Shown piece after piece: positions 15,157 through 24,274 of a DNA stretch of 64,000 nt. The notes beneath the pieces are model-generated. The model was not told the origin of the DNA, ran no database searches, and saw only the letters and a list, made by a program, of their open reading frames with translations. The translations under genes and the position numbers were made by a program. The DNA lies in NCBI GenBank assembly GCA_024103425.1, contig JAGFIS010000029.1, forward strand, positions 1-64,000, in the 5' to 3' direction. Origin of the DNA: Chitinophagaceae bacterium. Its GTDB lineage: Bacteria; Bacteroidota; Bacteroidia; Chitinophagales; Chitinophagaceae. Position 1 is the first letter of the stretch, and the number at the start of each line of letters is the position of its first letter.

Positions 15157-16404
15157 TTACATCAATTCAATCACCGTAATCTCGGGCAATATACCCACCC
15201 TGCCGGGATAACCGATAAATCCATAACCCGGGTTGACATAAATCTTCTGCTTCCCTTCTTCGTACAACCCTTTCCATTCTTTGTAAACATACTGCACCGG
15301 GCTCCATCTGAAACCGGGAATCTCCACACCAAACTGGAAACCGTGTGTATGACCGCTGAGGGTGAGATCGATATCGGGAAACTCCGAACGGATTTGAGCA
15401 TCCCAATGACTGGGATCGTGAGAGACCAATATTTTAAAGGGATAATCCTCAGCACCTTCATAAGCTTTCGGCAGGTCGCCGTATTTCGGGAAATGGCCGA
15501 CATTGCTCCAGTTCTCCACTCCGATCAGAGGAAATTGTGCTCCGTTTCTCTCTAAAATTACATGTTCGTTTCTCAGCAACCTCCATCCCAATTCAGCCTC
15601 CTTTTTTGCCAGTATTTCCAGATTCTCTTCTTTAGTGACACCATCAATCGGCCAGCGTGCATAATCACCGTAATCGTGATTTCCGAATACTGAATACACA
15701 CCCATAGGAGCCCTTAGCGTTGAGAAGATATCCATATAGGGATCTATCTCTGTTGCTACATCATTAACCAAATCTCCTCCGAAAATGATCAAATCGGCAT
15801 TCTGCGCTTTGATCATTTCAAGCCCGCGATTAACAGCTTTTTTGTTATCGAAACTTCCTGCATGAACATCGCTGAAAAGCAAAATTTTCAGCCCCTTTAA
15901 TCCTTCTGGAAGATTGTCAAACTTCAACTGTACCTTCTTCAACTGATAGTTATACTTGTTGTTCAGACCATGCAATAAGGACGACATCAGTGTACCGCCG
16001 AATGCAACACCTATCCAGCTCAAAAAAGCCGAGCGGGAAATATTTACTGCTGTTTCACCTGCAATATCCGGACGAAAAAACAATTTGGTAACAACCCATT
16101 GGAATATCCTGCGGATATCATCAATCAGAAAGAAGACAGATGCTATCAGCTTGGAAATAAAAATCGTAACAATCATAGCAAAGAGATACATCCTGAACCT
16201 CCGGCCCAAAAACTCCTGCGGAGTGAAAGCGAAAAGGAGCAATCCGGCAACAGCCAGAATCGAAATCAACCAGTAAATAATGGTAACAACCAGTTTAGTA
16301 CGAGGAGCAGCATCTGACATCAGCGACCTTATGACCCAATAGACGTAAACATCTATGAGCACCATCACACTCACCACCACAATTGCCACACCCGAAGACT
16401 TCAT
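15157..16404 (-). CDS. Membrane-anchored metallophosphoesterase (YkuE-like)
   Basis: The first ~150 residues hold four hydrophobic segments. The rest is a calcineurin-like phosphoesterase with the full metal site: DVHAG, GGDLVND, GNHDYG, SHDPSHW and SGHTHGFQFG. Such proteins hydrolyse phosphoesters with two metal ions; relatives of the YkuE group act on the envelope, but the substrate here is unknown. It starts 12 bases after the end of the flavin-reductase gene on the same strand, so the two form an operon. All catalytic residues are present. Confidence 0.9.
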   Translation of the reverse strand: MKSSGVAIVVVSVMVLIDVYVYWVIRSLMSDAAPRTKLVVTIIYWLISILAVAGLLLFAFTPQEFLGRRFRMYLFAMIVTIFISKLIASVFFLIDDIRRIFQWVVTKLFFRPDIAGETAVNISRSAFLSWIGVAFGGTLMSSLLHGLNNKYNYQLKKVQLKFDNLPEGLKGLKILLFSDVHAGSFDNKKAVNRGLEMIKAQNADLIIFGGDLVNDVATEIDPYMDIFSTLRAPMGVYSVFGNHDYGDYARWPIDGVTKEENLEILAKKEAELGWRLLRNEHVILERNGAQFPLIGVENWSNVGHFPKYGDLPKAYEGAEDYPFKILVSHDPSHWDAQIRSEFPDIDLTLSGHTHGFQFGVEIPGFRWSPVQYVYKEWKGLYEEGKQKIYVNPGYGFIGYPGRVGILPEITVIELM

Positions 16405-16416
16405 TAGAACGCCTTT

Positions 16417-16944
16417 TTAAAATTTTAAGAACTCATCGACCTGCTTTTCGATGACCGCCATTGTTTCACCATCCAGTTTATCGTTTTCATCCAGCAGCCG
16501 GTCAACCCTGCTAATGGGAAGTTTGTTGTAATGAACGGTCATCCTCATAAAATTGAGGGTATCTGCCAGGTGATCCATTCCTCTGAGGTTTCCGGCCCGC
16601 CCGGTAGAAACTCCGGTCAGCAATGCTTTTTTATAGTACCAAACCTTTCGGGGGTCTGTTTTGTCAATCATTGCCTTCAGGACACCGGGATAACTTCCAT
16701 TGTATTCGGGAACAATAAAAATGAATTTTGTGGCGGGAATCAGCAGTTTTTGCTCGGCTACCCTGAATTCATCTTCATCAATAAGGGGGTTAAAGCTTCT
16801 CATTGAAAAAAGATTTGCCTTTATTCCCTTCGAAGCAAGTACGTCCATGTAAATCTTCGCCACCTTATGTGTATGGCTGTTCCGCCTGTCAGTACCACTG
16901 ATAACCGTGTAAACTTCCTCTTTCTCCTTAGCTTCTTCTTGCAT
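16417..16944 (-). CDS. NADPH-dependent FMN reductase family protein
   Basis: A 175-residue flavodoxin-like protein. The phosphate-binding loop SGTDRRNSHT is near residues 16-25, and the flavin contact PEYNGSYPGVLKAMID is near the middle; both are standard for NAD(P)H:FMN/quinone reductases. Cytoplasmic redox role. It is the first gene of a two-gene operon with the phosphoesterase. A -7 box ends five bases before its ATG, which suggests transcription begins at or next to the start codon. Confidence 0.88.
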   Translation of the reverse strand: MQEEAKEKEEVYTVISGTDRRNSHTHKVAKIYMDVLASKGIKANLFSMRSFNPLIDEDEFRVAEQKLLIPATKFIFIVPEYNGSYPGVLKAMIDKTDPRKVWYYKKALLTGVSTGRAGNLRGMDHLADTLNFMRMTVHYNKLPISRVDRLLDENDKLDGETMAVIEKQVDEFLKF

Positions 16945-16949
16945 GTCTG

Positions 16950-16957
16950 CAAAATTA
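16950..16957 (-). promoter_or_regulatory. -7 box of the FMN reductase operon
   Basis: On the minus strand this reads TAATTTTG, an exact TAnnTTTG match. Only five bases (16945-16949) separate it from the ATG at 16944, implying a leaderless or nearly leaderless mRNA. A good -33 TTTG at 19-base spacing is not visible. Confidence 0.55.
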
Positions 16958-17196
16958 AGATTCTGGACTCTAAAATACCCGGCTGATACTGTCGCTTGTA
17001 CAATCTGTAAAAAACACTAATATCTCCCTTTAAAGTTCAGCCGGTTTCGGATATTTCGGCAGCATGAAAATTGAGAAGAAGTTATCACTCAAGACTCTTT
17101 TAATTCGAGTGAATCGTTTATTTTAGCAGCGTTTTCGATCGGTCTGTGTTTTCATTAATCTCAAGTAGCGCCGATTGTGGTATTTTTACAGACTTT

Positions 17197-18003
17197 ATGG
17201 CAAAAATAATCGGGATAGCAAACCAAAAAGGTGGGGTGGGAAAAACCACTACTGCCATTAATCTGTCGGCAAGCCTGGCTGTGCTCGAATTCAAAACCCT
17301 GTTGGTCGATGCTGATCCTCAGGCCAATACTACGACCGGTGTAGGGTTTGATCTGCACAACGTTACCAAGAGTGTTTACGATTGCATGGTCAACGAAGCT
17401 CCGGCAAAGGATGTGATCCTGAAAACGGAAATCCCTTTTCTCGACATTATTCCATCGCATATTGACCTGGTAGGTGCTGAAATCGAAATGATTAGTTATC
17501 CCGATCGTGAGTCGGTATTAAAGAAAATTCTGAATCCTCTGCGGGATGAATACGACTTCATCATTATCGATTGTTCACCATCGCTGGGATTGATAACTGT
17601 TAATGCACTTGTAGCCGCCGATAGTGTTATCGTACCGGTACAGGCAGAGTTCTTCGCGCTGGAAGGGTTAGGGAAGTTGTTGAATACTATCAAAATTGTA
17701 CAAAACCGTCTCAACCCGGGCCTGGAAATAGAAGGATTGTTAATGACAATGTACGACGGACGCCTTCGCTTGTGTAACCAGGTAGTGAATGAAGTAAGAA
17801 GACATTTCGAGGATATTGTATTCACCAGTGTCATTCATCGTAACACAAGGCTGAGTGAAGCACCGAGTTTCGGGAAACCGGCAATCCTCTACGATGCCGA
17901 CAGTAAAGGAGCTATCAACTACCTGAACCTGGCGCGCGAGATTTTGCAAAAAAATAAAATGACCAAATTATCCCAGGAAAGCAGCATAGCTGAGGAAGAA
18001 TAA
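17197..18003 (+). CDS. parA: Chromosome-partitioning ATPase ParA (Soj)
   Basis: A 268-residue ParA ATPase. The deviant Walker A motif [11 protein letters not shown] lies at residues 8-18, Walker A-prime is [10 protein letters not shown], and Walker B is IIDCSPS. It binds DNA in the ATP form and moves ParB-parS complexes to segregate chromosome origins. ATG 17197 is the family start; the frame extends upstream only through a GTG with non-conserved residues. parB follows after 12 bases, then DUF5683 and dapB, the usual Bacteroidota order. Confidence 0.97.
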   Translation: MAKIIGIANQKGGVGKTTTAINLSASLAVLEFKTLLVDADPQANTTTGVGFDLHNVTKSVYDCMVNEAPAKDVILKTEIPFLDIIPSHIDLVGAEIEMISYPDRESVLKKILNPLRDEYDFIIIDCSPSLGLITVNALVAADSVIVPVQAEFFALEGLGKLLNTIKIVQNRLNPGLEIEGLLMTMYDGRLRLCNQVVNEVRRHFEDIVFTSVIHRNTRLSEAPSFGKPAILYDADSKGAINYLNLAREILQKNKMTKLSQESSIAEEE

Positions 18004-18015
18004 ATGACGTGAAAG

Positions 18016-18936
18016 ATGGAAAGGAAGAAAAATACCAAGATAAAAAAAGACGAGCTGGGAAAGGGCATCCGCTCCCTGTTACAGACAATCAATACCGACT
18101 TGTCACAAACAGAGAAGACACTCATTAAAGATTCTCCCGGCGGAAGTGCCATACGAAAGATTGCTCTTTCGGAAATTATCCCCAACCCTGATCAGCCGAG
18201 GCGTGACTTTGACGAAACTGCACTCAAAGAGCTTGCAGAATCCATCAAAATACACGATATCATTCAGCCGCTCACAGTAATGAAGTCCTCATCTGGCAAG
18301 TACAGAATCGTCGCCGGCGAGCGCAGATACAGGGCAGCTAAAATAGCCGGACTAAAAGAGGTACCTGTATATGTAAGAGAAACTGACAACTCTCAACTGC
18401 TGGAGTTGGCATTGCTTGAAAATCTGCAGCGTGAAGACCTGAATGCGATTGAAATTGCACTCAGCTACCGCCAGTTGATGGACGAGATGAGTTATACACA
18501 GGACCAACTTGCAGAGCGCATGGGTAAAGAGCGCAGTACTGTGGCCAACTACCTGCGACTGCTGAAATTACCTCCGGATATTCAGGTTGCCGTCAGAAAC
18601 AACGCCATCAGTATGGGGCATGCGCGTGCACTCATCAATGTAGATGAAGTGGAAAAGCAACTATATATCTTCGGGCAGATTAAAAGTAAAGGTCTCTCTG
18701 TACGACAAACTGAAGAGATGGTCAGAAAGCTGTACACTTCTAAAGTAAAAACAGCTAAAAGTAGCCCTAAGTTGTCTCCGCTAATGAAAAAACTGGAAGA
18801 TCAACTTGCTTCTCACTTCGGTACGCGGGTTGTTATATCACAATCTCCAAAAGGAAAAGGTAGTATTACCTTTGACTATCATTCAATCGAAGAGCTGAAT
18901 GGCCTTCTGCAAAAGTTTGACATTCAGCCGGATTAA
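18016..18936 (+). CDS. parB: Chromosome-partitioning protein ParB
   Basis: A 306-residue ParB. The CTP-binding N-domain shows the GERRYRAAK box and ENLQREDLNAIE, followed by a helix-turn-helix around YTQDQLAERMGKERSTVANYLRLL and a C-terminal dimerisation part. It binds parS, spreads as a CTP clamp and cooperates with ParA. No sequence close to the usual parS palindrome (TGTTnCACGTGnAACA) was noticed in this window. It lies in one operon with parA. Confidence 0.97.
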   Translation: MERKKNTKIKKDELGKGIRSLLQTINTDLSQTEKTLIKDSPGGSAIRKIALSEIIPNPDQPRRDFDETALKELAESIKIHDIIQPLTVMKSSSGKYRIVAGERRYRAAKIAGLKEVPVYVRETDNSQLLELALLENLQREDLNAIEIALSYRQLMDEMSYTQDQLAERMGKERSTVANYLRLLKLPPDIQVAVRNNAISMGHARALINVDEVEKQLYIFGQIKSKGLSVRQTEEMVRKLYTSKVKTAKSSPKLSPLMKKLEDQLASHFGTRVVISQSPKGKGSITFDYHSIEELNGLLQKFDIQPD

Positions 18937-18941
18937 CGGTT

Positions 18942-19598
18942 ATGGTTAAACGATTTTCATTTCTTTACGCATTTCTTTTATGCCTCGTCTGGATACAGGC
19001 AAGTGCACAGGAAAGAAATGACTCGCTGATGCTCACTTCAGAGGATACCCTCATCGTACCGGTGACAAACAGCGCTGTCATTGATACAATCACAACTAAA
19101 GACACCGTTTCACAAAAAGTTTTTGTTCCCAGAAAAGCTACTATCCGGTCTGCAATTATTCCCGGATGGGGCCAGGCTTATAACAAAAAATACTGGAAGA
19201 TACCTATTGTTTACGCAGCTCTGGGAACGGCTGCAGGCTTTTTTTTCTACAATATCAATACATACAAAGACCTTAAACAGTCTGTGATCTATCGAAGCCA
19301 GAACGATCCGTCCTTAGAGCTACTAATCCCGGCAAAGTTCAGACACCTCTCCACCGAGGCAATGATTTACTACAGAAACAGTTACAGGCGAAATATCGAT
19401 TATTCTGTTCTGGCATTTATACTGTTGTGGGGGTTGAATGTGGTAGATGCTACAGTTGATGCACAACTGAAGAACTTTGATGTAAGCCCGAATCTCAGCA
19501 TGAGACTCAAACCGCATTTTTCACCGGAAACCAATACAACCGGACTCAGTCTCGTGTTCGACCTCCACAGCAAAACCACCAGATTCAGCCTGCCATAA
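18942..19598 (+). CDS. DUF5683 membrane protein
   Basis: A 218-residue protein with an N-terminal signal or membrane segment (about 5-22), a low-complexity Thr/Ser/Asp linker, then the conserved core RSAIIPGWGQAYNKKYWK and two membrane segments (about 86-103 and 150-168). This core defines the DUF5683 family, conserved next to parAB and dapB in Bacteroidota; its function is unknown. It starts six bases after the parB stop. An envelope role is likely because of the signal and membrane helices. Confidence 0.88.
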   Translation: MVKRFSFLYAFLLCLVWIQASAQERNDSLMLTSEDTLIVPVTNSAVIDTITTKDTVSQKVFVPRKATIRSAIIPGWGQAYNKKYWKIPIVYAALGTAAGFFFYNINTYKDLKQSVIYRSQNDPSLELLIPAKFRHLSTEAMIYYRNSYRRNIDYSVLAFILLWGLNVVDATVDAQLKNFDVSPNLSMRLKPHFSPETNTTGLSLVFDLHSKTTRFSLP

Positions 19599-19608
19599 AA
19601 TTCTGCTT

Positions 19609-20325
19609 ATGAAAATAGCTCTGATCGGATACGGTAAAATGGGAAAAGCCATTGAGGAAATAGCCCTGAAAAAAGGTCATGAAGTAGTTTTGAAGATCTC
19701 TTCATTCAATACTTATATACTCACTTCTGAAAACATCAGGAGTGCCGATGTAGCGATTGAGTTTTCCAAGCCTGAGACTGCTTATCATAACATTCTCTTT
19801 TGTCTGGAGAACGGCACTCCGGTAGTATGTGGTACAACAGGATGGCTGAAACACCTCCATCAGGTAACCGAAAAATGCAAAGAGGTGGGTGGCAGTTTCT
19901 TATACGCCAGCAATTTCAGCGTCGGAGTCAATGTCTTTTTTGAGATCAACGACCGCTTAGCTCAATTGATGAAAGATATGAGCGATTACGATGTCAAAAT
20001 AGAGGAGACGCATCACATCCATAAAAAAGACGCACCCAGCGGCACTGCCATTACCCTGGCAGAAGGCATTATTACTACTGGAAAAAAGGAGAAATACGCA
20101 TTGACCGAAAATGCAGCCTCGGACGAACTAACTATAACGAGCATTCGCAGGGATGAAGTACCGGGCACTCACGTGATTGAATACACCTCAGAAAACGACC
20201 GGATCGTGATTACACACGAGGCCTTCAACCGGAAAGGTTTTGCTGCCGGTGCAGTATTAGCTGCCGAATACATCCACGACAAACACGGTATCTTCACGAT
20301 GAAAGATGTCCTGCACATCGGGTAG
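19609..20325 (+). CDS. dapB: 4-hydroxy-tetrahydrodipicolinate reductase
   Basis: A 238-residue DapB. The NAD(P)H-binding motif GYGKMGK is at residues 7-13, the CGTTGW segment lies near residue 75, and the catalytic HHIHKKDAPSGTA motif is intact. It reduces the dihydrodipicolinate precursor in lysine and meso-diaminopimelate synthesis. It is the last gene of the parA operon. The signal peptidase gene that often follows in this phylum is absent; a convergent rhodanese gene comes next. Confidence 0.96.
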   Translation: MKIALIGYGKMGKAIEEIALKKGHEVVLKISSFNTYILTSENIRSADVAIEFSKPETAYHNILFCLENGTPVVCGTTGWLKHLHQVTEKCKEVGGSFLYASNFSVGVNVFFEINDRLAQLMKDMSDYDVKIEETHHIHKKDAPSGTAITLAEGIITTGKKEKYALTENAASDELTITSIRRDEVPGTHVIEYTSENDRIVITHEAFNRKGFAAGAVLAAEYIHDKHGIFTMKDVLHIG

Positions 20326-20351
20326 ATAACCGGTTATGATTACTGAAAAAA

Positions 20352-20666
20352 TCAGATTTTATTTCTAAGAGACATCCAGCCACCTCCGTTATAAACAGAA
20401 GTGTATCCGTTGGACTGAAGAATTCTCTTTGCAGATCCACTTCTCATTCCTGAAGCACAACAACAAATAATTGTGCGGTTTTTATCCTTCAGTTTTCCGA
20501 GATTTCTGCTAAGTTGTTCAACGGGAATATTAATAGAGTTTTTGATGTGGCCTGAGGAGAATTCTCCCTTGCTGCGCACATCGAGGATAATTGCACCTTG
20601 TTTCACTAAATCGGCATAATCTACTTTTGGTCCCAGGCCGAGTAAGCTTTTAATTGCATCAAACAT
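20352..20666 (-). CDS. Single-domain rhodanese-like sulfurtransferase
   Basis: A 104-residue rhodanese domain with LDVRSKGEF-SGHI and the active loop C70-A-S-G-M-R75, so the persulfide-forming cysteine is present. It likely carries sulfane sulfur in the cytoplasm. A short hydrophobic N-terminus (IKSLLGLGPK) precedes the domain. It is the last of three co-directional genes (DUF302, DUF2892, rhodanese), a set often linked to sulfide or redox stress. Confidence 0.92.
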   Translation of the reverse strand: MFDAIKSLLGLGPKVDYADLVKQGAIILDVRSKGEFSSGHIKNSINIPVEQLSRNLGKLKDKNRTIICCCASGMRSGSAKRILQSNGYTSVYNGGGWMSLRNKI

Positions 20667-20782
20667 TACGTTCTGTTTTTCTTAATTCTATTTGTTATTG
20701 TCGTTAAGTCTTTGGTGTTATATGGCTCCTGTGTATTGTCAATACAACACGCGGAAGGAGTTATACCTTTAGAGAGATTACT

Positions 20783-21007
20783 TTATTTTTCGCCTTTCTT
20801 GTCTTCCGATTTTTTCCGGGTGGAGATTCCCAGGAAGTGGTAAATCGGACAGAAATTAATAAAGGCCGTTACAACCAATACTGCAGCGAATACAACGAAT
20901 ACAACACCCAGCCATCCTGTAACTACACCTGATATATACAAAACAGCCAATACTGCTGCCAGGATAAAACGAACAATCTTATCCGTTCCGTTAATGTTAG
21001 CTTTCAT
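20783..21007 (-). CDS. DUF2892 (YgaP-like) membrane protein
   Basis: A 74-residue protein that opens with the DUF2892 pattern NGTDKIVRFI and has two membrane helices (about 10-27 and 30-50), followed by NFCPIYHFLG with a conserved cysteine and a charged tail. In other bacteria this domain is fused or adjacent to rhodanese domains, as in YgaP; here the rhodanese is a separate gene ~115 bases downstream. The pair probably works together in sulfur handling at the membrane. Confidence 0.9.
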   Translation of the reverse strand: MKANINGTDKIVRFILAAVLAVLYISGVVTGWLGVVFVVFAAVLVVTAFINFCPIYHFLGISTRKKSEDKKGEK

Positions 21008-21019
21008 TGTTATTTCAAT

Positions 21020-21409
21020 TTATAAATTCTCAACTACTCTCTCCAGTTTAGCTCTTACCTCACCGGCAATACTTCCCAGGTTATCATTCTTAATTGCCAT
21101 CATGGAAGCTACCGGATCAATAGCGCTTACCTTGATTCCGCCCTCAGTCTCCTGCACAACTACGTTGCAAGGTAACATAGTGCCAATTTCAGATTCTGCC
21201 TGTAAGGCCTGATAAGCAAATTTCGGATTGCAGGCACCAAGAATTTTATATTTCCTGATATCTACATCCAATTTCTTTTTCAATGTAGATGTCATGTCAA
21301 TTTCGTTCAGTACTCCAAAACCTTCCTTAGCCAGCCCCTCGGTTACCTTAGCAACAGCATCATCAAAACTTGAATTCAGTACTTTAGAAAAACAATAACT
21401 CATATCCAC
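21020..21409 (-). CDS. DUF302 family protein
   Basis: A 129-residue soluble protein matching DUF302: SFDDAVAKVTEGLAKEGFGVL near the start, YKILGACNP in the middle (with Cys) and IGTMLPCNVVV. These proteins are small alpha-beta domains found near sulfur- and redox-related genes; the biochemical role is not established. It is the first gene of the three-gene set and lies 104 bases from the Crp-family gene, which is transcribed toward it on the same strand. Confidence 0.88.
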   Translation of the reverse strand: MDMSYCFSKVLNSSFDDAVAKVTEGLAKEGFGVLNEIDMTSTLKKKLDVDIRKYKILGACNPKFAYQALQAESEIGTMLPCNVVVQETEGGIKVSAIDPVASMMAIKNDNLGSIAGEVRAKLERVVENL

Positions 21410-21513
21410 AATTTTTTAAAATATTAAATAATCTATCCTGCGAAGTTCATGTATTTCATCCGAGGATAAAGGTACTTATGTTACACAACCTGCTTTTTTG
21501 ATATTTTCTTTCC

Positions 21514-22149
21514 TTATGAAAACATCCGGTCTTTTAAAATTATCCGCGATCTGCCAAGCTCAACCAGTCCATCTGTTTCCATTTGCCGCAGCAACCTTGA
21601 AATTACCACTCTCGCTGTACCGAGGTCATTCGCCAGTTGCTCGTGGGTAATGCCAATTGTACGGGTTTCCAGATGCTCGCTTTTAGTTTTTAAATAACCG
21701 AGCAGGCGTTCATCCATCTTTTTGAAGGCAACCTCATTAACCACTTCCAGAAGCTCTTCAAATCTTTTGTGATACAATCTGAAAATATAATCCAGCCACT
21801 CCGGATATTCTTTCATCAATTCACCTACATGTTCGATTGGCAGAAACAGTATGTCAGTTCTTTCCTCTGCGATGGCTTTTACCTTACTGGTATCGTGATG
21901 CAATCCGCCTAGAAAAGACATAATGCAACTTTCGCCTGCCTTGATGTAGTACAACAAAATCTCTTTCCCTTCGTCATCTGTACGCATCACTCTGACGCTT
22001 CCTGTCATTACCAAAGGAATCGCCTTGATGTAAGCTTTCTCACGTAAAATAACTTCGTTGGGTTCGAATGTTTTCACCTCACCCAATTCAAGCAACTTCT
22101 CTCTTATCTCGGGAGACCCGTTGAACTCTTCTATTTCACTTAATACCAT
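21514..22149 (-). CDS. Crp/Fnr-family transcriptional regulator
   Basis: A 211-residue regulator with an N-terminal cyclic-nucleotide-binding fold (about 15-125, including SCIMSFLGGLHHDTSKVKA) and a C-terminal winged helix with GITHEQLANDLGTARVVISRLLR. The cAMP-binding consensus is not well preserved, and no Fnr-type cysteine cluster is seen; one Cys in ESCIMSF could be a redox sensor, which is speculative. It lies directly upstream of DUF302-DUF2892-rhodanese and is a likely controller of them. Confidence 0.92.
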   Translation of the reverse strand: MVLSEIEEFNGSPEIREKLLELGEVKTFEPNEVILREKAYIKAIPLVMTGSVRVMRTDDEGKEILLYYIKAGESCIMSFLGGLHHDTSKVKAIAEERTDILFLPIEHVGELMKEYPEWLDYIFRLYHKRFEELLEVVNEVAFKKMDERLLGYLKTKSEHLETRTIGITHEQLANDLGTARVVISRLLRQMETDGLVELGRSRIILKDRMFS

Positions 22150-22238
22150 TTCTTAGTAATCCTGATTTTCGTAAAACATCCAAGGCTTTATCGCTTTAAA
22201 TATAATAAAACCCTTCTGTCCGGTTTACAAAGGTCGAT

Positions 22239-22271
22239 AAAAAAAAGGGAGCCGCATAATGAACGACTCCC
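22239..22271 (-). terminator. Terminator of the small barrel gene
   Basis: On the minus strand GGGAGTCG (22264-22271) pairs with 22247-22254 (one mismatch) and is followed by a run of eight T. It lies 31 bases past the stop of the gene at 22302. Confidence 0.85.
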
Positions 22272-22301
22272 CTCTCTTTTAAAATTTTTAATCAGTTACT
22301 C

Positions 22302-22763
22302 TTAGAAGCGGTAAGCTACTCTCAGGTTTACTGAACCGAGCGTACCATTTTTTGAGAATGCAAGATACTTCAATCCCAAATCCAGGTTGTCGCTGATGTT
22401 ATAACCCAGACCCGGTGCATAAGCAAATGCTCCGCCGCCGCCTTTTGAGGCAAAACCATAGCCTATCTGAGCGTGGCCATACATACCTGACTCGCCAAAA
22501 CTATACTTCACACCGCCTAACAGGGGAATGTAGCCAAATGTACCACCGCCACCTTTCCATGCATAATTCAGGTAGCCCGCGCTGGCTGTAACTGCTGTAC
22601 CCTCGGCAATACCAAAGTCAGCTTGAATGTCACCTCCATAGGCAAAGCTTAACCCTGAAGTGGTCGGGAGGCCAAGGCTGGCACCAACAGATACTTTTGT
22701 GTCTTGTGCTTTGGCACCGAGTGCGAATGCCAAAATAGCAAACGATAAAATAAACTTTCTCAT
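22302..22763 (-). CDS. Small outer-membrane beta-barrel protein
   Basis: A 153-residue protein with a clear signal peptide (1-19, ending AKAQ). The mature part is glycine- and aromatic-rich with alternating beta-strands and ends in VNLRVAYRF, a typical final barrel strand. About eight strands would fit an OmpA-like or OmpW-like small barrel. Two GGGG turns stand out. No enzymatic motif. It is a single-gene unit with its own terminator. Confidence 0.85.
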   Translation of the reverse strand: MRKFILSFAILAFALGAKAQDTKVSVGASLGLPTTSGLSFAYGGDIQADFGIAEGTAVTASAGYLNYAWKGGGGTFGYIPLLGGVKYSFGESGMYGHAQIGYGFASKGGGGAFAYAPGLGYNISDNLDLGLKYLAFSKNGTLGSVNLRVAYRF

Positions 22764-22928
22764 TTCTTGTTTTTTGTTTTTTGTTTTGATTAAAAAGTTG
22801 ACGTAAATATCTATCTTTTTTTGTGAATTCCAAAAGTTTTCATTTTAGGGAATTTCGTCATCTCTTAACGAAAACCTGAAAAAGAAATTGTGTAAAATCA
22901 AAAATAAATTGATTGGAATCCGGCTACT

Positions 22929-23870
22929 TTACTTAATATTTTTCAACATATCTTCTGTCATTCCCGCAAGATCGTATTCCGGCTTCCACCCCCAGTCTCT
23001 TCTGGCAGTAGAATCATCAATGCTCTGAGGCCAGCTTTCAGCTATTGGCTGGCGGTAGTCGGGGTTATAGGTAATAGTAAAGTCCTCCATGTGTTTTCGG
23101 ATCTCTACACTAATTTCCTTTGGAGAAAAACTCATGCCGTGTACATTGTATGATGTGTGCACAGTAAGGTTTTCAGCCGGAGCTTCCATCAATTCTATAG
23201 TAGCTCTGATGGCATCAGGCATATACATCATCGGCAGATAGGTATCTTCTTTCAGGAAACATTCGTAGCTCCCTTTCTCTTTTGCATCATAAAAAATTTC
23301 AACTGCATAGTCTGTTGTACCGCCTCCGGGCTGGCTTTTATAACTGATTAATCCCGGATACCGGATACTTCTCACATCCACTCCATATCTGTGATGATAA
23401 TAATTACACCAGAACTCACCCGCGTATTTACTGATTCCATAAACAGTTACCGGCTCAATAATTGTCTGTTGCGGGCAATTCACCTTTGGTGAAGATGGCC
23501 CAAATACGGCAATACTGCTCGGCCAGAAAACTTTCTGCACATTTTCATCTCTCGCTATTTCCAGAACATTCAAGAGGCTTTCCATGTTCAGAGACCAGGC
23601 GAGGTTCGGATTTTTCTCTCCCGTTGCTGAAAGGATTGCTGCCAGCAAATAAATCTGTGTGATATTCTGACGTATAACCATCACGTGCAGCATCTCCTTA
23701 TTCATGACGTCGAGGGTAACATACGGCCCGGTTCCACGTAATAACGGATTCTCTTCTCTCAGGTCGGATGCTACTACTGTATCATTACCATATTTCTTTC
23801 TCAACGCGAGTGTCAGTTCAACACCAATTTGCCCGCATGCACCAATAACTAAAATTCTTTCTTTTATCAT
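22929..23870 (-). CDS. NAD-dependent epimerase, probable L-threonine dehydrogenase
   Basis: A 313-residue extended short-chain dehydrogenase. It has the NAD motif GACGQIG near residue 9, the catalytic YGISK (Tyr-x3-Lys) and a WPSSIAVFG strand. The wording VYGISKYAGE, RYPGLISYKS and GGGTTDYAVEIFY is characteristic of the SDR-type L-threonine 3-dehydrogenase, which makes 2-amino-3-ketobutyrate. It follows DUF486 by 26 bases, as the last gene of a lolD-DUF486 operon. The specific substrate is inferred from motif similarity. Confidence 0.85.
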   Translation of the reverse strand: MIKERILVIGACGQIGVELTLALRKKYGNDTVVASDLREENPLLRGTGPYVTLDVMNKEMLHVMVIRQNITQIYLLAAILSATGEKNPNLAWSLNMESLLNVLEIARDENVQKVFWPSSIAVFGPSSPKVNCPQQTIIEPVTVYGISKYAGEFWCNYYHHRYGVDVRSIRYPGLISYKSQPGGGTTDYAVEIFYDAKEKGSYECFLKEDTYLPMMYMPDAIRATIELMEAPAENLTVHTSYNVHGMSFSPKEISVEIRKHMEDFTITYNPDYRQPIAESWPQSIDDSTARRDWGWKPEYDLAGMTEDMLKNIK

Positions 23871-23896
23871 GATGTAAAAAGTTTTTCGAGTATCTC

Positions 23897-24265
23897 TTAC
23901 TTCTTAAATATAAAATATACCGCCCCCACCAAAAGCATAAATCCTACCAAATGATTCCACCTGAATGCCTGGTTCTTAAAAAAGACAAACATAAACAAAG
24001 TGAAAACCACAAGTGTGATTACTTCCTGGATAACCTTCAGCTGCCAGAGCGAAAAGGGTCCTCCATTTTCATTAAAACCCATTCTGTTAGCGGGCACCTG
24101 AAAACAATACTCAAAAAAAGCAATGCCCCAACTCATTAAAATGATGGCAAACAATCCTAAACCGGCCAATTTGCCTGAGTCTTTCATTTTCAAATGTCCG
24201 TACCATGCGAGCGTCATAAAGGTGTTGCTCATAATCAGCAACAGGATTGTATATAATCCCTTCAT
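23897..24265 (-). CDS. DUF486 membrane protein
   Basis: A 122-residue protein with four membrane helices and the family pattern TLAWYGHLK, SWGIAFFEYCFQVPANRMG and FSLWQLKVIQEVI. DUF486 proteins resemble small multidrug-resistance or DMT half-transporters, but their cargo is unknown. It starts nine bases after the stop of lolD and is surely co-transcribed with it. Confidence 0.9.
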   Translation of the reverse strand: MKGLYTILLLIMSNTFMTLAWYGHLKMKDSGKLAGLGLFAIILMSWGIAFFEYCFQVPANRMGFNENGGPFSLWQLKVIQEVITLVVFTLFMFVFFKNQAFRWNHLVGFMLLVGAVYFIFKK

Positions 24266-24274
24266 AAAAAGTTT

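Noticed and set aside
17146..17196. GTG-initiated N-terminal extension of ParA
   Set aside because: The 17 extra residues are not ParA-like; the family begins at [13 protein letters not shown].
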